From the NCBI GenBank assembly GCA_963816725.1, contig CAWFMC010000006.1:62001-126000 (forward strand): DNA of 64,000 nt. Direction: 5' to 3'. Of this stretch, positions 38,438 to 47,856 are shown in pieces (within the stretch, counting starts at the first letter, position 1; each line of letters starts with the position of its first letter). A program made the position numbers and the translations under genes. Source of the DNA: CAVSUB01 sp963816725. Lineage in GTDB: Bacteria; Acidobacteriota; Vicinamibacteria; Vicinamibacterales; 2-12-FULL-66-21. Below the pieces are notes generated by a model. The model saw only the letters and a list, made by a program, of their open reading frames with translations. It made no database searches and was not told the DNA's origin.

Positions 38438-41400
38438 TTAGAACGAGTATTTGACGCCGAACCGCAACTGTCGGCGGCCCTGATAACTCGAGGGCTTGCC
38501 GAACAGCGAGTTGTCGCGGACGTTGGTGCCGGCGGCGCGGAGCGCGCTCACCAGACCGGCGGGATCGTAGCCGCTGAGCAGGTAGGCATCGCGCGGTGAC
38601 AGCACGCCGGGTGGAGCGGTGCCCGACAGCCCCGGAACGGAGAGTTGGTCGCGCCACGGCGTGCTCGTGTAATTGAAAATCGCATCCTGGTTGAACAGGT
38701 TGTCGATGTTGAGGTTCACGTTGAACCGCTGTTGCCCGAATACCTTGAATTCGTGCTGCAGGAACAGGTCGAATTGCGACGTCACCGGCGTGCGCCCGAG
38801 ATCGCCGCGGCCATTGATGAACGTCGGGCTGTAGCCGAGCAGGTTGATCGACGTCGAGACCGGGTTGCCCGACGAGACCTGCGAGTTCAGGCCGACGGTG
38901 GTGCCCCACGGCGTGTCGTAGGTCAGCTGGCCCTTCCAGTAGTGCGGGCGATCGGTCGGCAGCAGGCCGAGCACCGGCTGGCCGTTCGAGTCGAACAGCA
39001 AGTACAGACCGTCGAAGTAGCGGTCGACGTTCGGCGACGTGCGGCCGTTCTCGTCCGAACTGGCGAGACCGCCGTAGTTGCCGTACAACCGGCTCCACAG
39101 ATAGCTGCTGATGAACTGCCAGCGATCCGCATACCGCTTCGTGAAGCGGAACTCGACGCCGTCGTAGTCGCGCTGCGCCTTGGGCATGAGCGGGGACGGC
39201 GCCGGCAGGATCTGGCTGGCCACGCCGAACCCCGGGTTGGCGATGAAGAAGACCTCGCCGACGTTCGGGACGTTGATGCCGGTGTCTTCGATGGTGCGAT
39301 CCAGCCACTTGTGGGTGTAGCGGACGCCCACCGACGTGCGCCGGCCCAGCTCGTGATCCAACCCGAACGTCACCTCACCGGTCTGCACCGGCTTGAGGTC
39401 GGGATCGATGGTGTTCTGCTCGCGGCCGAAGTACGCCGTCAGGCGCGGATCCGCCTGGTTGGCGGCGTGGCGCAGATCGACCTCGGTGATGTAGGTGCCC
39501 GGGCAGCCCGTCGCGGCCGCGGCGCAGTCGATCGCCGGCCAATTGAAGGTGTCGAGCGTGTAGTAGTAGGTGATGCGGTGATCGGCGCCGAACGAGCCGC
39601 GCGGCATCTCCAGCTTGGTGATGTCGAAATAGCGGCCGAAGCTGCCGTAGGTCTTCCACTTGCCGTCACCCTTGACGTCGTAGGCGAAGCCGAGCCGCGG
39701 CGCGATCTTGTCGCGGAAGCCGAACTCGATCCCGGGATCGGCCGGGTTGTACGACGGCACATGCTCGTTCTCGGTGCGCACGCCGGCGTTGATTGTGAAG
39801 TTGCTCTTGATCGTCCAGCTGTCCTGCGCCCAGAAGCTCCAGTTGTTCGAGCTGACCGCGCCCTGCGTGTACGACCGCGTGATCGTGTAATAGCCGTAGG
39901 CGCCACGCATCGTCCGGCCATCTGCAGTGGTGAAGGCGCGGTTCCAGTTCAACGACACGGTCGGGAGCTGCGCGCCCGAATCCACGTCGTTACCGAGACG
40001 CTCGTAGCGCGCGCCGAACTTGAACTGATGTTCACCCGCGAGCGACTTGAAGAGGGTCGTGTTGACGTTGAAATAAGCGCGATCGTAGCGGTCCTGCAAC
40101 GTACGGCTGGTCGACTTGTTGTCGGCATAACCGCTGATCTGCTGCAGGTTGGCCGGGATCTCGGGGAAGGGGCACGTCGCCGAGCCGGCCGCGCCGGTGC
40201 ACGTGTTCGACTGGGCAAAGCTGTGGATGAGCGCCGTGCCGGCGAACTCTGCCGGCGAGGTGCTGTCATACACGTAGTAGCCGCTCTGCAGGTTGACGAA
40301 GAACTTCGGCGTCGCCACCCAGTCGACGTTCGCCGCGTAGGTGTCGTTCATCCCATTCGCGCCGGTCCGCTCCCAGCGATCCTTGAACTTCTCCGGATCC
40401 GCATCCCACGTCGCGGTGTTGAAGCCGTTGGTGGGCGTGCCGTCAGCGAAGGTGGACCCATCGGGCTGCAGGTTGTCGGCGATGCTGCCGCGATTCGCCG
40501 AACGGCTGTTGGAGCCGCTCACCCGCAGCCGCAGGTCGCGCGACAGCTGCGTCGTCCCGTTCCAGTTGTAGTAATTGGCGTCGCTCCAGCTGGACATGTC
40601 CTTCGTCACGTACGGCGCCGGAGAGTTCCTGAAGGTCGTCGTCCGCTGGTTGTCTGTCCGGTTGTAGCTGGCGCCGAGATAAAACCAGAGACGGTCCTGC
40701 AGCACCGGGCCGCCGAGGTCGCCCAGCGGGTTCCAGTTGTCGAAGCTGGTGTCGGGCGTCGAGAGGAACTCCGGCACGCCGGTGCAAGTCGCGCAGTCGC
40801 TGAACGGATTGATCCGCCAGCCCGCGCGCGGCGCGCTCTGCATATCGTTGTTGCGGTAGTAGGTGCCGAGGCTGCCGCGGAACTGGTTGCTGCCGGACTT
40901 GGTGATCGCGCTGATGACGCCGCCCGTCGCGCCGCCGTATTCGGCCGCGTATCCTGACGACTTCACCTGGACCTGTTCGAGGAAGTCGACCAGCACCGTG
41001 GCGTTGCCGTTCTGCGCGTCCGAGGTGCCGGTCCGCAGATTCGTGCGGTCCATGCCGTCGACGATGAACCGGTTCTCTGAGCCGCTGGAACCGTCAATCT
41101 GGAAGCCGCCCGCCCGCGACTCGCTGTTCGCGCCAGGTGCCGTCGCAATGACGCTGGTCCAGTCGCGGCCCTTGGGGATGCGATCGATGACTTCCTTCGA
41201 AATCGTCGCCGCGGCGGCGTTCTGCTTGACGTCGATGAGCGGCGATTCGGCGGAAATGGTGACGGTCTCGGCGACCCCGCCGACCGCCATCGGCAGATCG
41301 ATCTTCAGCACCTGCCCCAGCGCCAGCTGCACTTCAGGGAGCCGCTTGTCCGCGAACCCCTGCAGCTTCGCCGTCACCTCATACGTGCCGGGCGGCAGCG

Positions 41401-41605
41401 CCGGAAATCGATAGCTGCCATCCGCCTCGCTGATCGCTGTCGACGCGCCGACCAGCGCCGCACTGCGCACTTCAACTGTCACGCCCGGCAGCACCGCCCC
41501 GGATGTATCCTTGACGACGCCCAGAATCGTACCGCTCTGCTCCTGCGCGTGCACCGGCAACGCGTAGAGCACGACCGCCAGCCCTAAGGCCGCAAGCCTT
41601 CTCAT
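38438..41605 (-). CDS. TonB-dependent receptor with N-terminal carboxypeptidase-regulatory domain
   Basis: This 1,055-residue outer-membrane transporter has a signal peptide (LAVVLYALPVHAQEQ), then a carboxypeptidase-regulatory-like beta-sandwich (residues about 25-105: GTILGVVKDTSGAVLPGVTV, SEADGSYRFPALPPGTYEV), a plug domain (DRIPKGRDWTS, SRAGGFQIDGSSGSENRFIVDGMDRTN in part) and a 22-strand barrel ending in the aromatic terminus LRFGVKYSF. This is the OmpA-related/Oar-type receptor so abundant in Acidobacteria, often for oligosaccharides, peptides or polymers. GGAGGAGG stands just before ATG 41605; the frame-extending GTG at 41620 overlaps that site and is rejected. No ligand-specific neighbour genes are seen. 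Confidence 0.93.
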   Translation of the reverse strand: MRRLAALGLAVVLYALPVHAQEQSGTILGVVKDTSGAVLPGVTVEVRSAALVGASTAISEADGSYRFPALPPGTYEVTAKLQGFADKRLPEVQLALGQVLKIDLPMAVGGVAETVTISAESPLIDVKQNAAAATISKEVIDRIPKGRDWTSVIATAPGANSESRAGGFQIDGSSGSENRFIVDGMDRTNLRTGTSDAQNGNATVLVDFLEQVQVKSSGYAAEYGGATGGVISAITKSGSNQFRGSLGTYYRNNDMQSAPRAGWRINPFSDCATCTGVPEFLSTPDTSFDNWNPLGDLGGPVLQDRLWFYLGASYNRTDNQRTTTFRNSPAPYVTKDMSSWSDANYYNWNGTTQLSRDLRLRVSGSNSRSANRGSIADNLQPDGSTFADGTPTNGFNTATWDADPEKFKDRWERTGANGMNDTYAANVDWVATPKFFVNLQSGYYVYDSTSPAEFAGTALIHSFAQSNTCTGAAGSATCPFPEIPANLQQISGYADNKSTSRTLQDRYDRAYFNVNTTLFKSLAGEHQFKFGARYERLGNDVDSGAQLPTVSLNWNRAFTTADGRTMRGAYGYYTITRSYTQGAVSSNNWSFWAQDSWTIKSNFTINAGVRTENEHVPSYNPADPGIEFGFRDKIAPRLGFAYDVKGDGKWKTYGSFGRYFDITKLEMPRGSFGADHRITYYYTLDTFNWPAIDCAAAATGCPGTYITEVDLRHAANQADPRLTAYFGREQNTIDPDLKPVQTGEVTFGLDHELGRRTSVGVRYTHKWLDRTIEDTGINVPNVGEVFFIANPGFGVASQILPAPSPLMPKAQRDYDGVEFRFTKRYADRWQFISSYLWSRLYGNYGGLASSDENGRTSPNVDRYFDGLYLLFDSNGQPVLGLLPTDRPHYWKGQLTYDTPWGTTVGLNSQVSSGNPVSTSINLLGYSPTFINGRGDLGRTPVTSQFDLFLQHEFKVFGQQRFNVNLNIDNLFNQDAIFNYTSTPWRDQLSVPGLSGTAPPGVLSPRDAYLLSGYDPAGLVSALRAAGTNVRDNSLFGKPSSYQGRRQLRFGVKYSF

Positions 41606-41652
41606 TGGCTCCTCCTCCACTGAAAAAGTAATGGCACCCTGCGGGTGGCGGC

Positions 41653-41681
41653 ATCTTAACGTGGAGGTAGCTGTCGTTCAA
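41653..41681 (-). promoter_or_regulatory. Promoter of the TonB-dependent receptor gene
   Basis: Reading the minus strand, TTGAAC (41676-41681) and TAAGAT (41653-41658) are separated by 17 bp and lie 48 bp upstream of the start codon, a good sigma-70 arrangement. Confidence 0.6.
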
Positions 41682-41860
41682 TCGTAGATTTGACGGGACG
41701 AAATGCTAGGGGACCGTGACCGGTGAGGCCGGGACAGGCATGGGGACGAAAATCTAAGGAATTGGGCCGCTGCGCGGGTGAGAACTGGCAGGCCGGCGGC
41801 CGGCGCATGACGCAGACTTCCGCGCCGTTGTGAACTGCGCAACATGTGTCGAGGTGGGGA

Positions 41861-41888
41861 ATGCGCCGGAGCCGGAGCTCCGGCGCAT
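41861..41888. other. Perfect 12-bp hairpin after the glycine-zipper lipoprotein gene
   Basis: ATGCGCCGGAGC (41861-41872) pairs exactly with GCTCCGGCGCAT (41877-41888) around a CGGA tetraloop, 9 bp past the stop codon of the lipoprotein gene. There is no T-run on the minus strand; it may stabilise an mRNA end or be a REP-like unit. Confidence 0.55.
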
Positions 41889-41896
41889 CGGGCGGG

Positions 41897-42505
41897 TCAG
41901 TTTTTTCGACGAGTCACCTGGTCCCAGAGGGTCGCCCCGCCGCCGCCGACCACAGCGCCCAGGAGCGCCCCCTTCTTGCCGCCGATCGCTGCGCCGACCC
42001 CGGCGCCGACCCCGGCCGAGGACCCGATGATCACCGCGCTCTTCTTGACGCTGCGCCGCGGTGTATGCCGTTCGTCGTAGACGACCTGACTGGCACGAAC
42101 CGGACCAGCACCAGAGGCGCGCGTGGGAGCCGGCACGACCTCGGTGTCGGCGATATCCCGATACCCCGGCTGCGCGGCTAACGTGCGCACCGCCGCGGGT
42201 TCTGATCTCGCCGCGAGGGCCGCCGGCGCCGCGGACGCGACCGCCTGGTTCTCGCCGGCGACGCACTCGACCTGCGACATCGCCGCCCCGTTGACGATCG
42301 TCGGCCGGACGATGGTGCGCTGGGTCGGCTCGCAGCTGACCACGATCGGCAGCCCGCTCTGACCCGCCGCGGCGCTCATGGCCTGCGCCGGCGCGCTGGT
42401 GGCCTCGCGGGTGACGCCGCAGCCCGCGCTCGCGATCGCGAGTCCCACACTGCCGGCCGCCAATACCGCCCGCCGCCATCGTCCTGTCATGTCCATGGCC
42501 CTCAT
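41897..42505 (-). CDS. Putative lipoprotein with glycine-zipper tail
   Basis: This 202-residue protein has a signal with a lipobox-like end (VGLAIASAGC) and a low-complexity Ala/Val-rich middle. The C-terminal segment GSSAGVGAGVGAAIGGKKGA, followed by LLGAVVGGGGATLWDQ, is a typical glycine-zipper membrane-inserting motif as in outer-membrane lipoproteins of the SlyB/OmpA-like group. GGAGG lies six bases before ATG 42505; in-frame ATGs at 42496 and 42490 are alternatives. Envelope structural role inferred; no family assigned with certainty. Confidence 0.72.
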   Translation of the reverse strand: MRAMDMTGRWRRAVLAAGSVGLAIASAGCGVTREATSAPAQAMSAAAGQSGLPIVVSCEPTQRTIVRPTIVNGAAMSQVECVAGENQAVASAAPAALAARSEPAAVRTLAAQPGYRDIADTEVVPAPTRASGAGPVRASQVVYDERHTPRRSVKKSAVIIGSSAGVGAGVGAAIGGKKGALLGAVVGGGGATLWDQVTRRKN

Positions 42506-42616
42506 CCCTCACCTCCAGCGGACACCAATCCAAGCGGCGTGCCGCGCCTGGGGCGTCACACCAGTCGATTTCAGGCCTGTTTTGGCGGTAGAGTCGGTGA
42601 GGGCCCGTCCTGGATA

Positions 42617-42752
42617 GGGGACAGGGGACAACGGGCTCGGGACTCGGGACTGGGGACTCGGGACTGGGGACCGGGGGTTCACGGTTCAGCGTTCAGCGCC
42701 GCATCCGCGAGCACAGTCCGCCTAGTCCCCAGTCCCGAGTCCCCAGCTCCTG
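42617..42752. repeat. Inverted GGGACTC/GGGACTG heptamer element
   Basis: The left arm (42617-42692) is a run of GGGACTC and GGGACTG heptamers (some with an extra G) followed by GTTCAGC units. The right arm (42721-42752) is the inverse class, AGTCCCC/AGTCCCG. It ends 11 bp before the DUF3891 start, so the ribosome site AAGGA is immediately outside the repeat. Confidence 0.8.
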
Positions 42753-42763
42753 AAGGAACCCCG

Positions 42764-43474
42764 ATGATCGTGCAGACGACCGAAACCGACTTCGTGCTCA
42801 TTCGGCAGCCGGATCATGCGCGGCTCGCGGCGCGGCTGATGGCGGCGTGGCAGGACGGCGGGCTGCCGGCCAATCCGCGGCGCGAGACGATCCTCGCGTC
42901 AACGGCCGCGCATGACGACGGCTGGATCGAAGAGGATGCCGCGCCGATCGTGAGCGCCGATAGCCGCCCCGTCGACTTCATCACCGCGGAGTTGGCCGTC
43001 AAGCAACGCGTCTGGCCGCGGGTCGTCGCGTCGCTGGCCCGCGACCACCCCTATGCCGCGGCGCTCGTCGCGCAGCATGCGCTCACGGTCTACGTGGATC
43101 ATCAGGGCAAGCCGGAATGGCAGGCATTCTTCGCTGGGATGGCCGATCTTCGCAAAGCCACCCTCGCCCGCTGCGACGATGCGACAGCGGCGGCCATCGA
43201 CCAGGACTACCGCTTCCTTCGAATGGGAGACATCCTGTCCCTCATCTTTTGTGGCGGCTGGCGTCAACCGTACGAGCACGACGGGCACTTCATCAGACGC
43301 GATGGTGACATGCTGACGGTTACGCCGGACCCGTTCGCAGGTCAGATCATCGACATTACCGTCGAAGCCCGCCGCATCCCGCGCCAGCCGTATCGATCGG
43401 ACGCCGAGCTCAGCGCGGCCTACGCTGCGGCCACGATCGAGTGGCTGCGCGGCACCGCCGCGGGGCGCTCGTGA
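42764..43474 (+). CDS. DUF3891-family protein
   Basis: This 236-residue cytoplasmic protein matches the DUF3891 plan: ETDFVLIRQPDHARLAARLM near the start, AAHDDGW (His-Asp pair of an HD-like helix), then HALTVYVDH and a central CGGWRQPYEHDG segment. AAGGA precedes ATG 42764. Members are uncharacterised; the His/Asp residues suggest a metal-binding helical fold. It lies 49 bp upstream of phoB with no clear terminator between them, so some co-transcription is possible. Confidence 0.8.
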   Translation: MIVQTTETDFVLIRQPDHARLAARLMAAWQDGGLPANPRRETILASTAAHDDGWIEEDAAPIVSADSRPVDFITAELAVKQRVWPRVVASLARDHPYAAALVAQHALTVYVDHQGKPEWQAFFAGMADLRKATLARCDDATAAAIDQDYRFLRMGDILSLIFCGGWRQPYEHDGHFIRRDGDMLTVTPDPFAGQIIDITVEARRIPRQPYRSDAELSAAYAAATIEWLRGTAAGRS

Positions 43475-43523
43475 GCGGCCCTGCCCGCAACGTCATACGA
43501 AGCCGGTAAAATCCGAACCACGC

Positions 43524-44201
43524 ATGTCCCGGATTCTCGTGGTCGAGGACGATCTCGACATCTCCGACCTGATCGCACACTACCTCACCGGGGCCGGCCA
43601 CAGCGTGGAGCGGCTGACGTCCGGCCGCGACGTGCTGGGCCGCCTGCACGAAGCGCCGGCCGACCTGGTGATCCTCGACATCATGCTGCCGGGCATGGAC
43701 GGGCTGCAGCTGTGCGGCGCGATGCGGTCCGATCCGCGGACGGCGGCGGTGCCCGTGATCATGTTGACGGCCCGCGGTGAAGAGGCCGATCGGATATCGG
43801 GGCTCGAACGCGGCGCCGATGACTACGTCACCAAGCCGTTCAGTCCCAAGGAGCTGGTCGCGCGCGTCGCCGCGCTGCTCCGCCGGGTGGCGAGGCCGAC
43901 GACCGCGTTGGCCCACTACGGTCCGATCGTGATCGATCCGGATCGCCATCAGGTGACGCTCGACGGCGCGGAAGTCAAGCTCACCGCCAAGGAATTCCTG
44001 CTGTTGCAATACCTGGTGCAGCATCGTGGGCGCGTGCTGTCGCGCGACCTGCTGCTCAGCGACGTGTGGGGATACCAGTACACCGGCGGAACGCGCACGG
44101 TTGACGTCCACGTCCGGCGGCTGCGCGAAAAGCTGCCGGTGCTGGCCGAGGCGATCGAAACGATCAAGCAGTTCGGCTACAAGCTGGCCGATCGACCGTG
44201 A
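43524..44201 (+). CDS. phoB: PhoB-like OmpR-family response regulator
   Basis: This 225-residue protein has a receiver domain (acidic pocket VVEDD, phospho-acceptor in LVILDIMLPGMDG, conserved TARGEEADR and ADDYVTKPFSPKELVAR) and a winged-helix DNA-binding domain (LTAKEFLLLQYLVQHRGRVL, TVDVHVRRLREKL). Its stop overlaps the start of the kinase gene, so the pair is a translationally coupled two-component system. Content and location next to pit and pst genes identify it as the phosphate regulator or a close paralogue; a second such regulator is encoded at 51984. Confidence 0.85.
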   Translation: MSRILVVEDDLDISDLIAHYLTGAGHSVERLTSGRDVLGRLHEAPADLVILDIMLPGMDGLQLCGAMRSDPRTAAVPVIMLTARGEEADRISGLERGADDYVTKPFSPKELVARVAALLRRVARPTTALAHYGPIVIDPDRHQVTLDGAEVKLTAKEFLLLQYLVQHRGRVLSRDLLLSDVWGYQYTGGTRTVDVHVRRLREKLPVLAEAIETIKQFGYKLADRP

Positions 44202-45970
44202 CCTTCCGGACCCGGCTCTTCGCCGCCTCGCTCGCCGCCACCGCGCTCACGCTGTCGATCTCGACCCTGCTCGTCTCCTGGTCGGTGCGCCAGACGATGG
44301 ACGCCACCATCGAGACCGGACTCGTCAACGAAGCGCGCCTGGCCGCCGAGACGCTCTCCCATCGCCGCGCCGCGACTCCCGAGGAGCTCGACGCCGAAGC
44401 CGACGCGCTCGGTCGACTGGTGAACGCGCGGGTGACGTTCGTCGCCCCCGACGGCGCGGTGGTCGGCGATTCGGAGCTCGATGCGCCGGCGCTGCGATCG
44501 CTCGAGAACCACAGCACGCGTCCGGAGATCGTCGAGTCGCGCGCCGAGGGCGTCGGCATCGCCCGGCGCTACAGCACCACCTTGACCACCTCGATGCTCT
44601 ACGTCGCGGTCAGCGTCCACAACCCCGACGCGCCGCTCATCGCCCAAGTGCGGCTCTCGCTCCCGCTGACCAGCATCAGCCAGCAGCTCGCCGCCGTGAG
44701 ACACGCGGCCCTGGTCGCGTTCGGTGCCGGCCTGGTGGCGGCGCTGGGCCTGGCCTGGGCCGCGTCGCAGGTCCTGAGCCGCCGTCTCCAGGCGATTGCC
44801 GCGGTCGCGCAACGCTATGCCGCCGGCGATCTCTCGCGGCCGTCGCGCGACTACGCCGCCGACGAGATCGGCATCGTCGCCCGCGCGCTGGACGACTCGG
44901 TGCGCGAGCTCGGGCGCCGGGCGGTGGATCTCGAGTCGGATCGGGCCCGGATGGAAGCCATCCTGGGCGGGATGATCGAAGGGGTCCTGGTCGTCAACGA
45001 GCAGGGGCGCGTCCAGCTGGTGAACGCCGCGGCGGGGCGGATGCTGCGGCTCCAGGGGACGGTCGAAGGCCGGCACTATCTCGAGATCATTCGCCACCCG
45101 GATGTCGCCGCGCGGCTCGGAGCGACCCTCGCCGGCAGCACCACCGCGGGCCTCGAGCTGGTCCTACCCCGCGAGTCCGACCGCAGCATCATCGCGCGCA
45201 GCGCCCCGATTGTGTCCGCGAATGCGCGCGGGGCGGTGCTGGTCCTGCACGACATCACGGAGCTTCGCCAGGCAGATCGCGTGCGGCGCGATTTCGTGGC
45301 CAACGTCTCGCACGAGCTGCGCACACCGCTGACCGCGGTTCGCGGCTACGTCGAGGCCTTGCTCGATGACGGCACCGATACACCCGACGCGCGCCGCTTT
45401 CTCGAAATCATCGGCCGGCACACGCTGCGGATGGAACGTCTCGTCCGCGATCTGCTGCGCCTGGCCCGTCTCGACGCCGGACAGGAGCCGCTGGAGCACG
45501 TGGCGGTGTCGGTCGCGTCGCTCTTCGACGGCGTGGAGACCGAGCTGGCGGACGCCCTCGAAGGGCGTGAGCAGGTCGTCGAGCGGCACATTGCCGAGGA
45601 CGCCGTAACGGTGCTGGGCGATGCCGCGAAGCTGCACGACGCGCTGCGCAACCTGCTCGAGAACGCCTCCAATTACTCCCCGGCGGACGGCCACATCGTG
45701 ATGGCCGCCAGCCGCCATGATGACCGGATCCGGATCACCGTCAGCGATCGCGGGCCGGGTGTGCCGGAGGCCGATCTGCCGCGCATCTTCGAGCGCTTCT
45801 ACCGGGCGGACAAGGCCCGCTCACGCGGCGAGCGTGATCCCGGCGGCACAGGGCTCGGCCTCGCGATCGTCAAGCACTTGATCGAATTGCACGGCGGGAC
45901 CGTGTCGGCGGCGAATCGTCCTGGCGGAGGCGCGGTCTTCACGATCGAGTTGCCGGACACGAGCAGCTAA
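44198..45970 (+). CDS. phoR: PhoR-like sensor histidine kinase
   Basis: This 590-residue inner-membrane kinase has the first membrane helix at about residues 8-30 and the second at about 165-190, with a periplasmic domain between. A HAMP domain (ADEIGIVARALDDSVREL), a PAS domain (EGVLVVNEQGRVQLVNAAAG), HisKA (FVANVSHELRTPLTAV) and a complete HATPase (NLLENASNYSP, SDRGPGVPEADL, GGTGLGLAIVKHLIELHGG) follow. The PAS-HisKA arrangement matches PhoR. The start is GTG in a GTGA overlap with the regulator gene. Phosphate status would be sensed through the Pst-PhoU complex encoded further along. Confidence 0.86.
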   Translation: MTFRTRLFAASLAATALTLSISTLLVSWSVRQTMDATIETGLVNEARLAAETLSHRRAATPEELDAEADALGRLVNARVTFVAPDGAVVGDSELDAPALRSLENHSTRPEIVESRAEGVGIARRYSTTLTTSMLYVAVSVHNPDAPLIAQVRLSLPLTSISQQLAAVRHAALVAFGAGLVAALGLAWAASQVLSRRLQAIAAVAQRYAAGDLSRPSRDYAADEIGIVARALDDSVRELGRRAVDLESDRARMEAILGGMIEGVLVVNEQGRVQLVNAAAGRMLRLQGTVEGRHYLEIIRHPDVAARLGATLAGSTTAGLELVLPRESDRSIIARSAPIVSANARGAVLVLHDITELRQADRVRRDFVANVSHELRTPLTAVRGYVEALLDDGTDTPDARRFLEIIGRHTLRMERLVRDLLRLARLDAGQEPLEHVAVSVASLFDGVETELADALEGREQVVERHIAEDAVTVLGDAAKLHDALRNLLENASNYSPADGHIVMAASRHDDRIRITVSDRGPGVPEADLPRIFERFYRADKARSRGERDPGGTGLGLAIVKHLIELHGGTVSAANRPGGGAVFTIELPDTSS

Positions 45971-46014
45971 CCGTCAGCTGTCGCCGAGGCATTGTTGCGC
46001 TGTGAGCAGGTCGG

Positions 46015-46087
46015 CCCGGTAGCCTGGAGCCGGTAGCCGGTTCAGCCTGTAGCCTTTCGAGCCTTCGAGCCCTGAGCCCTGAGCCCC
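46015..46087. repeat. AGCCTGT/GAGCCCT heptamer run after pitA
   Basis: Degenerate heptamers (AGCCTGG, AGCCGGT, AGCCTGT, then GAGCCCT repeated) fill the short space between the convergent ends of phoR and pitA. Confidence 0.7.
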
Positions 46088-47100
46088 TACCGTGCCACGA
46101 TCGCCGCGATGATCCAATAGATCGTCGCCGAGAACGCCGCGGCGGCAGGGATGGTGAGGAGCCAGGCCCACACGATCTGCCGGGCTACCCCCCAGCGAAC
46201 GGCCGACAACCGGCGCGTCGCGCCGACGCCGACGATCGCGCCGGTGATGGTGTGGGTCGTGCTCACGCCGACGCCGAAGTGGGTGGCGGTGGCAATCGCC
46301 ACTGCTGCCCCGGTCTCCGCGGCGAAGCCGCCCATCGGCGAGAGCTTGGTGATCTTCGACCCCATCGTGTGGATGATCCGCCACCCGCCGGTCAGCGTGC
46401 CGAGGCTGATCGCGGTGTACGCGGCGATCTCGACCCACCAGGGGATCGGCAGCTGCCCGTTCACCACGCCCAGATAGCCACCGGTGACCAGCGCGCCGGC
46501 GATGATGCCCATCGTCTTCTGCGCATCGTTGGCGCCGTGCATCAGGCTGAAGCCGGCCGCCGACACGAGCTGCAGGCGGCGGAACCAGTGATCCACTCGG
46601 CCCGGCGGCACGCGGCGGAACACCCAGAAGATGGCCGTCATCAGGCCGAGCCCGACGGCCATCCCGATGAGCGGCGACAGGACGATGAAGACCAGGGTCT
46701 TGGTCCAGCCAGACAGAATGATCGCCCTGAAGCCGGCCTTGGCGATCGCGGCACCGGCATAGCCGCCGAACAGCGCGTGCGAGGAGCTGGTCGGCAGCCC
46801 GTAGTACCAGGTGACCAGATCCCAGGCGATCGCCCCGAGCAGGCCGGCGTAAATCACCGAGAAGGTGACGACCGAGAGATCGACCATGCCCGATCCGACG
46901 GTCCGGGCCACGGCGGTGCCGGCAAGAAACGCTGCGGCGAAGTTGAAGAACGCCGCCCAGACGACCGCCTTGCCCGGCGACAGCACCCGTGTCGACACCA
47001 CGGTCGCGATCGAGTTGGCGGCGTCGTGGAAGCCGTTGATGTAATCGAAGACGAGGGCGACGAAGATCAGCCCTGCGACGGCGAGAAAGTTGGAGTCCAT
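46087..47100 (-). CDS. pitA: Low-affinity inorganic phosphate transporter PiT
   Basis: This 337-residue membrane protein has about ten membrane segments. The PiT signatures FDYINGFHDAANSIATVVST at the N-terminus and SLMHGANDAQKTMGIIAGAL in the middle are both intact, with the inverted GGWRIIHTMGSKITKLSPMGGF repeat following. PiT proteins import metal-phosphate by proton symport. The DUF47 accessory gene lies 7 bp upstream on the same strand, the usual operon order. It complements the high-affinity Pst system encoded downstream. Confidence 0.93.
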   Translation of the reverse strand: MDSNFLAVAGLIFVALVFDYINGFHDAANSIATVVSTRVLSPGKAVVWAAFFNFAAAFLAGTAVARTVGSGMVDLSVVTFSVIYAGLLGAIAWDLVTWYYGLPTSSSHALFGGYAGAAIAKAGFRAIILSGWTKTLVFIVLSPLIGMAVGLGLMTAIFWVFRRVPPGRVDHWFRRLQLVSAAGFSLMHGANDAQKTMGIIAGALVTGGYLGVVNGQLPIPWWVEIAAYTAISLGTLTGGWRIIHTMGSKITKLSPMGGFAAETGAAVAIATATHFGVGVSTTHTITGAIVGVGATRRLSAVRWGVARQIVWAWLLTIPAAAAFSATIYWIIAAIVAR

Positions 47101-47107
47101 CCGGTTT

Positions 47108-47725
47108 TCAGGCGTGCTTCACGACGACGCCCTCGAGCACGTTGGCCACGTCCTCGCAGCGGTCGGTCGCATCCTCGAGAAAATCCAGGATCTCCTTCCA
47201 CTTGATGATCGCGATCGGGTCGCGCTCCTCCTCGAAGAGGCGGCGCACCGCCGCCTGATGGGCGCGGTCGGCCTCGTTCTCGAGCCGGTTGATCTCGACC
47301 GCCGGCTCCTTGACCCCGACCTTCCTCTCGAGGGCCTGGAGCGCCGTGACGAGCTGATCGACCGAGTCCTTGATGATCCGGGTCAGCACCCGGGCGTCGG
47401 GACGCACGGCCTCGATGTGATAGAGCCGAACGATCGCGGCGGTCGCATCGATGGCGTCCATCACGTCGTCGAGCGAACGGGCCAGGCCGAAGATGTCTTC
47501 ACGATCGAGCGGGGTCACGAAGGTGCGGTGCAGCCGCTGGATGATCTGGTGCGTCAGGGTGTCGCACTCGTGCTCGACTTCCTTGATCTCCTCCGCCTTG
47601 TCCCACACGGGCCGTTCCGGCGCCAGCATCTCTTCCAGCAGCCCGGCGCCGTGGCGGATCTGGCGCGCCAGGGCGACGAAATCGTCGTAGAACCGCTCTT
47701 CCCGGGGAATCAGTCGAAAGGCCAC
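47108..47725 (-). CDS. DUF47 PhoU-like accessory of PiT
   Basis: This 205-residue helical protein has the DUF47 sequence throughout: FYDDFVALARQIRHGAGLLE at the start, EIKEVEHECDTLTHQIIQRL (metal-binding EHECD) and PLDREDIFGLARSLDDVMDAID. It resembles PhoU and is thought to regulate PiT. It leads the pit operon. PhoB-box-like repeats at 47773-47790 and 47857-47896 stand upstream of it and of the divergent porin gene. Confidence 0.93.
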   Translation of the reverse strand: MAFRLIPREERFYDDFVALARQIRHGAGLLEEMLAPERPVWDKAEEIKEVEHECDTLTHQIIQRLHRTFVTPLDREDIFGLARSLDDVMDAIDATAAIVRLYHIEAVRPDARVLTRIIKDSVDQLVTALQALERKVGVKEPAVEINRLENEADRAHQAAVRRLFEEERDPIAIIKWKEILDFLEDATDRCEDVANVLEGVVVKHA

Positions 47726-47772
47726 CCAACCTCCGCTTCTGCAGCCTGAAGATGGTAGCAGATCACCTCAGA

Positions 47773-47790
47773 TTTAACCCTTCCGTTACA
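47773..47790. promoter_or_regulatory. Candidate PhoB box upstream of the DUF47-pitA operon
   Basis: Two 7-bp units, TTTAACC and CGTTACA, lie exactly 11 bp apart, 48 bp upstream of the DUF47 start codon on the opposite strand. A third weak unit CGTCGCG is at +22. Classical PhoB boxes have the same 7+4 spacing. Confidence 0.5.
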
Positions 47791-47856
47791 CCGCCGTCGC
47801 GGCGCTGTCGCCGCTGACGTCAAGGCCCGGTGGGCGTGTGCGGGCGGCGCGCGACA

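Noticed and set aside
38645..40957. A 770-codon open frame on the + strand antisense to the TonB receptor gene
   Set aside because: It lacks any recognisable domain and exactly mirrors the receptor's codons. Long antisense frames are common in GC-rich genes with strong third-position G/C bias.
43480..43523. A PhoB box upstream of the first phoB gene
   Set aside because: CGTCATA near 43490 has no good partner unit at 11-bp spacing, unlike the six accepted sites.
47773..47790. Assigning the 47773 box firmly to the DUF47-pitA operon
   Set aside because: It lies between divergent genes and has only two good units. Control of the low-affinity transporter by PhoB remains uncertain, so confidence was kept at 0.5.
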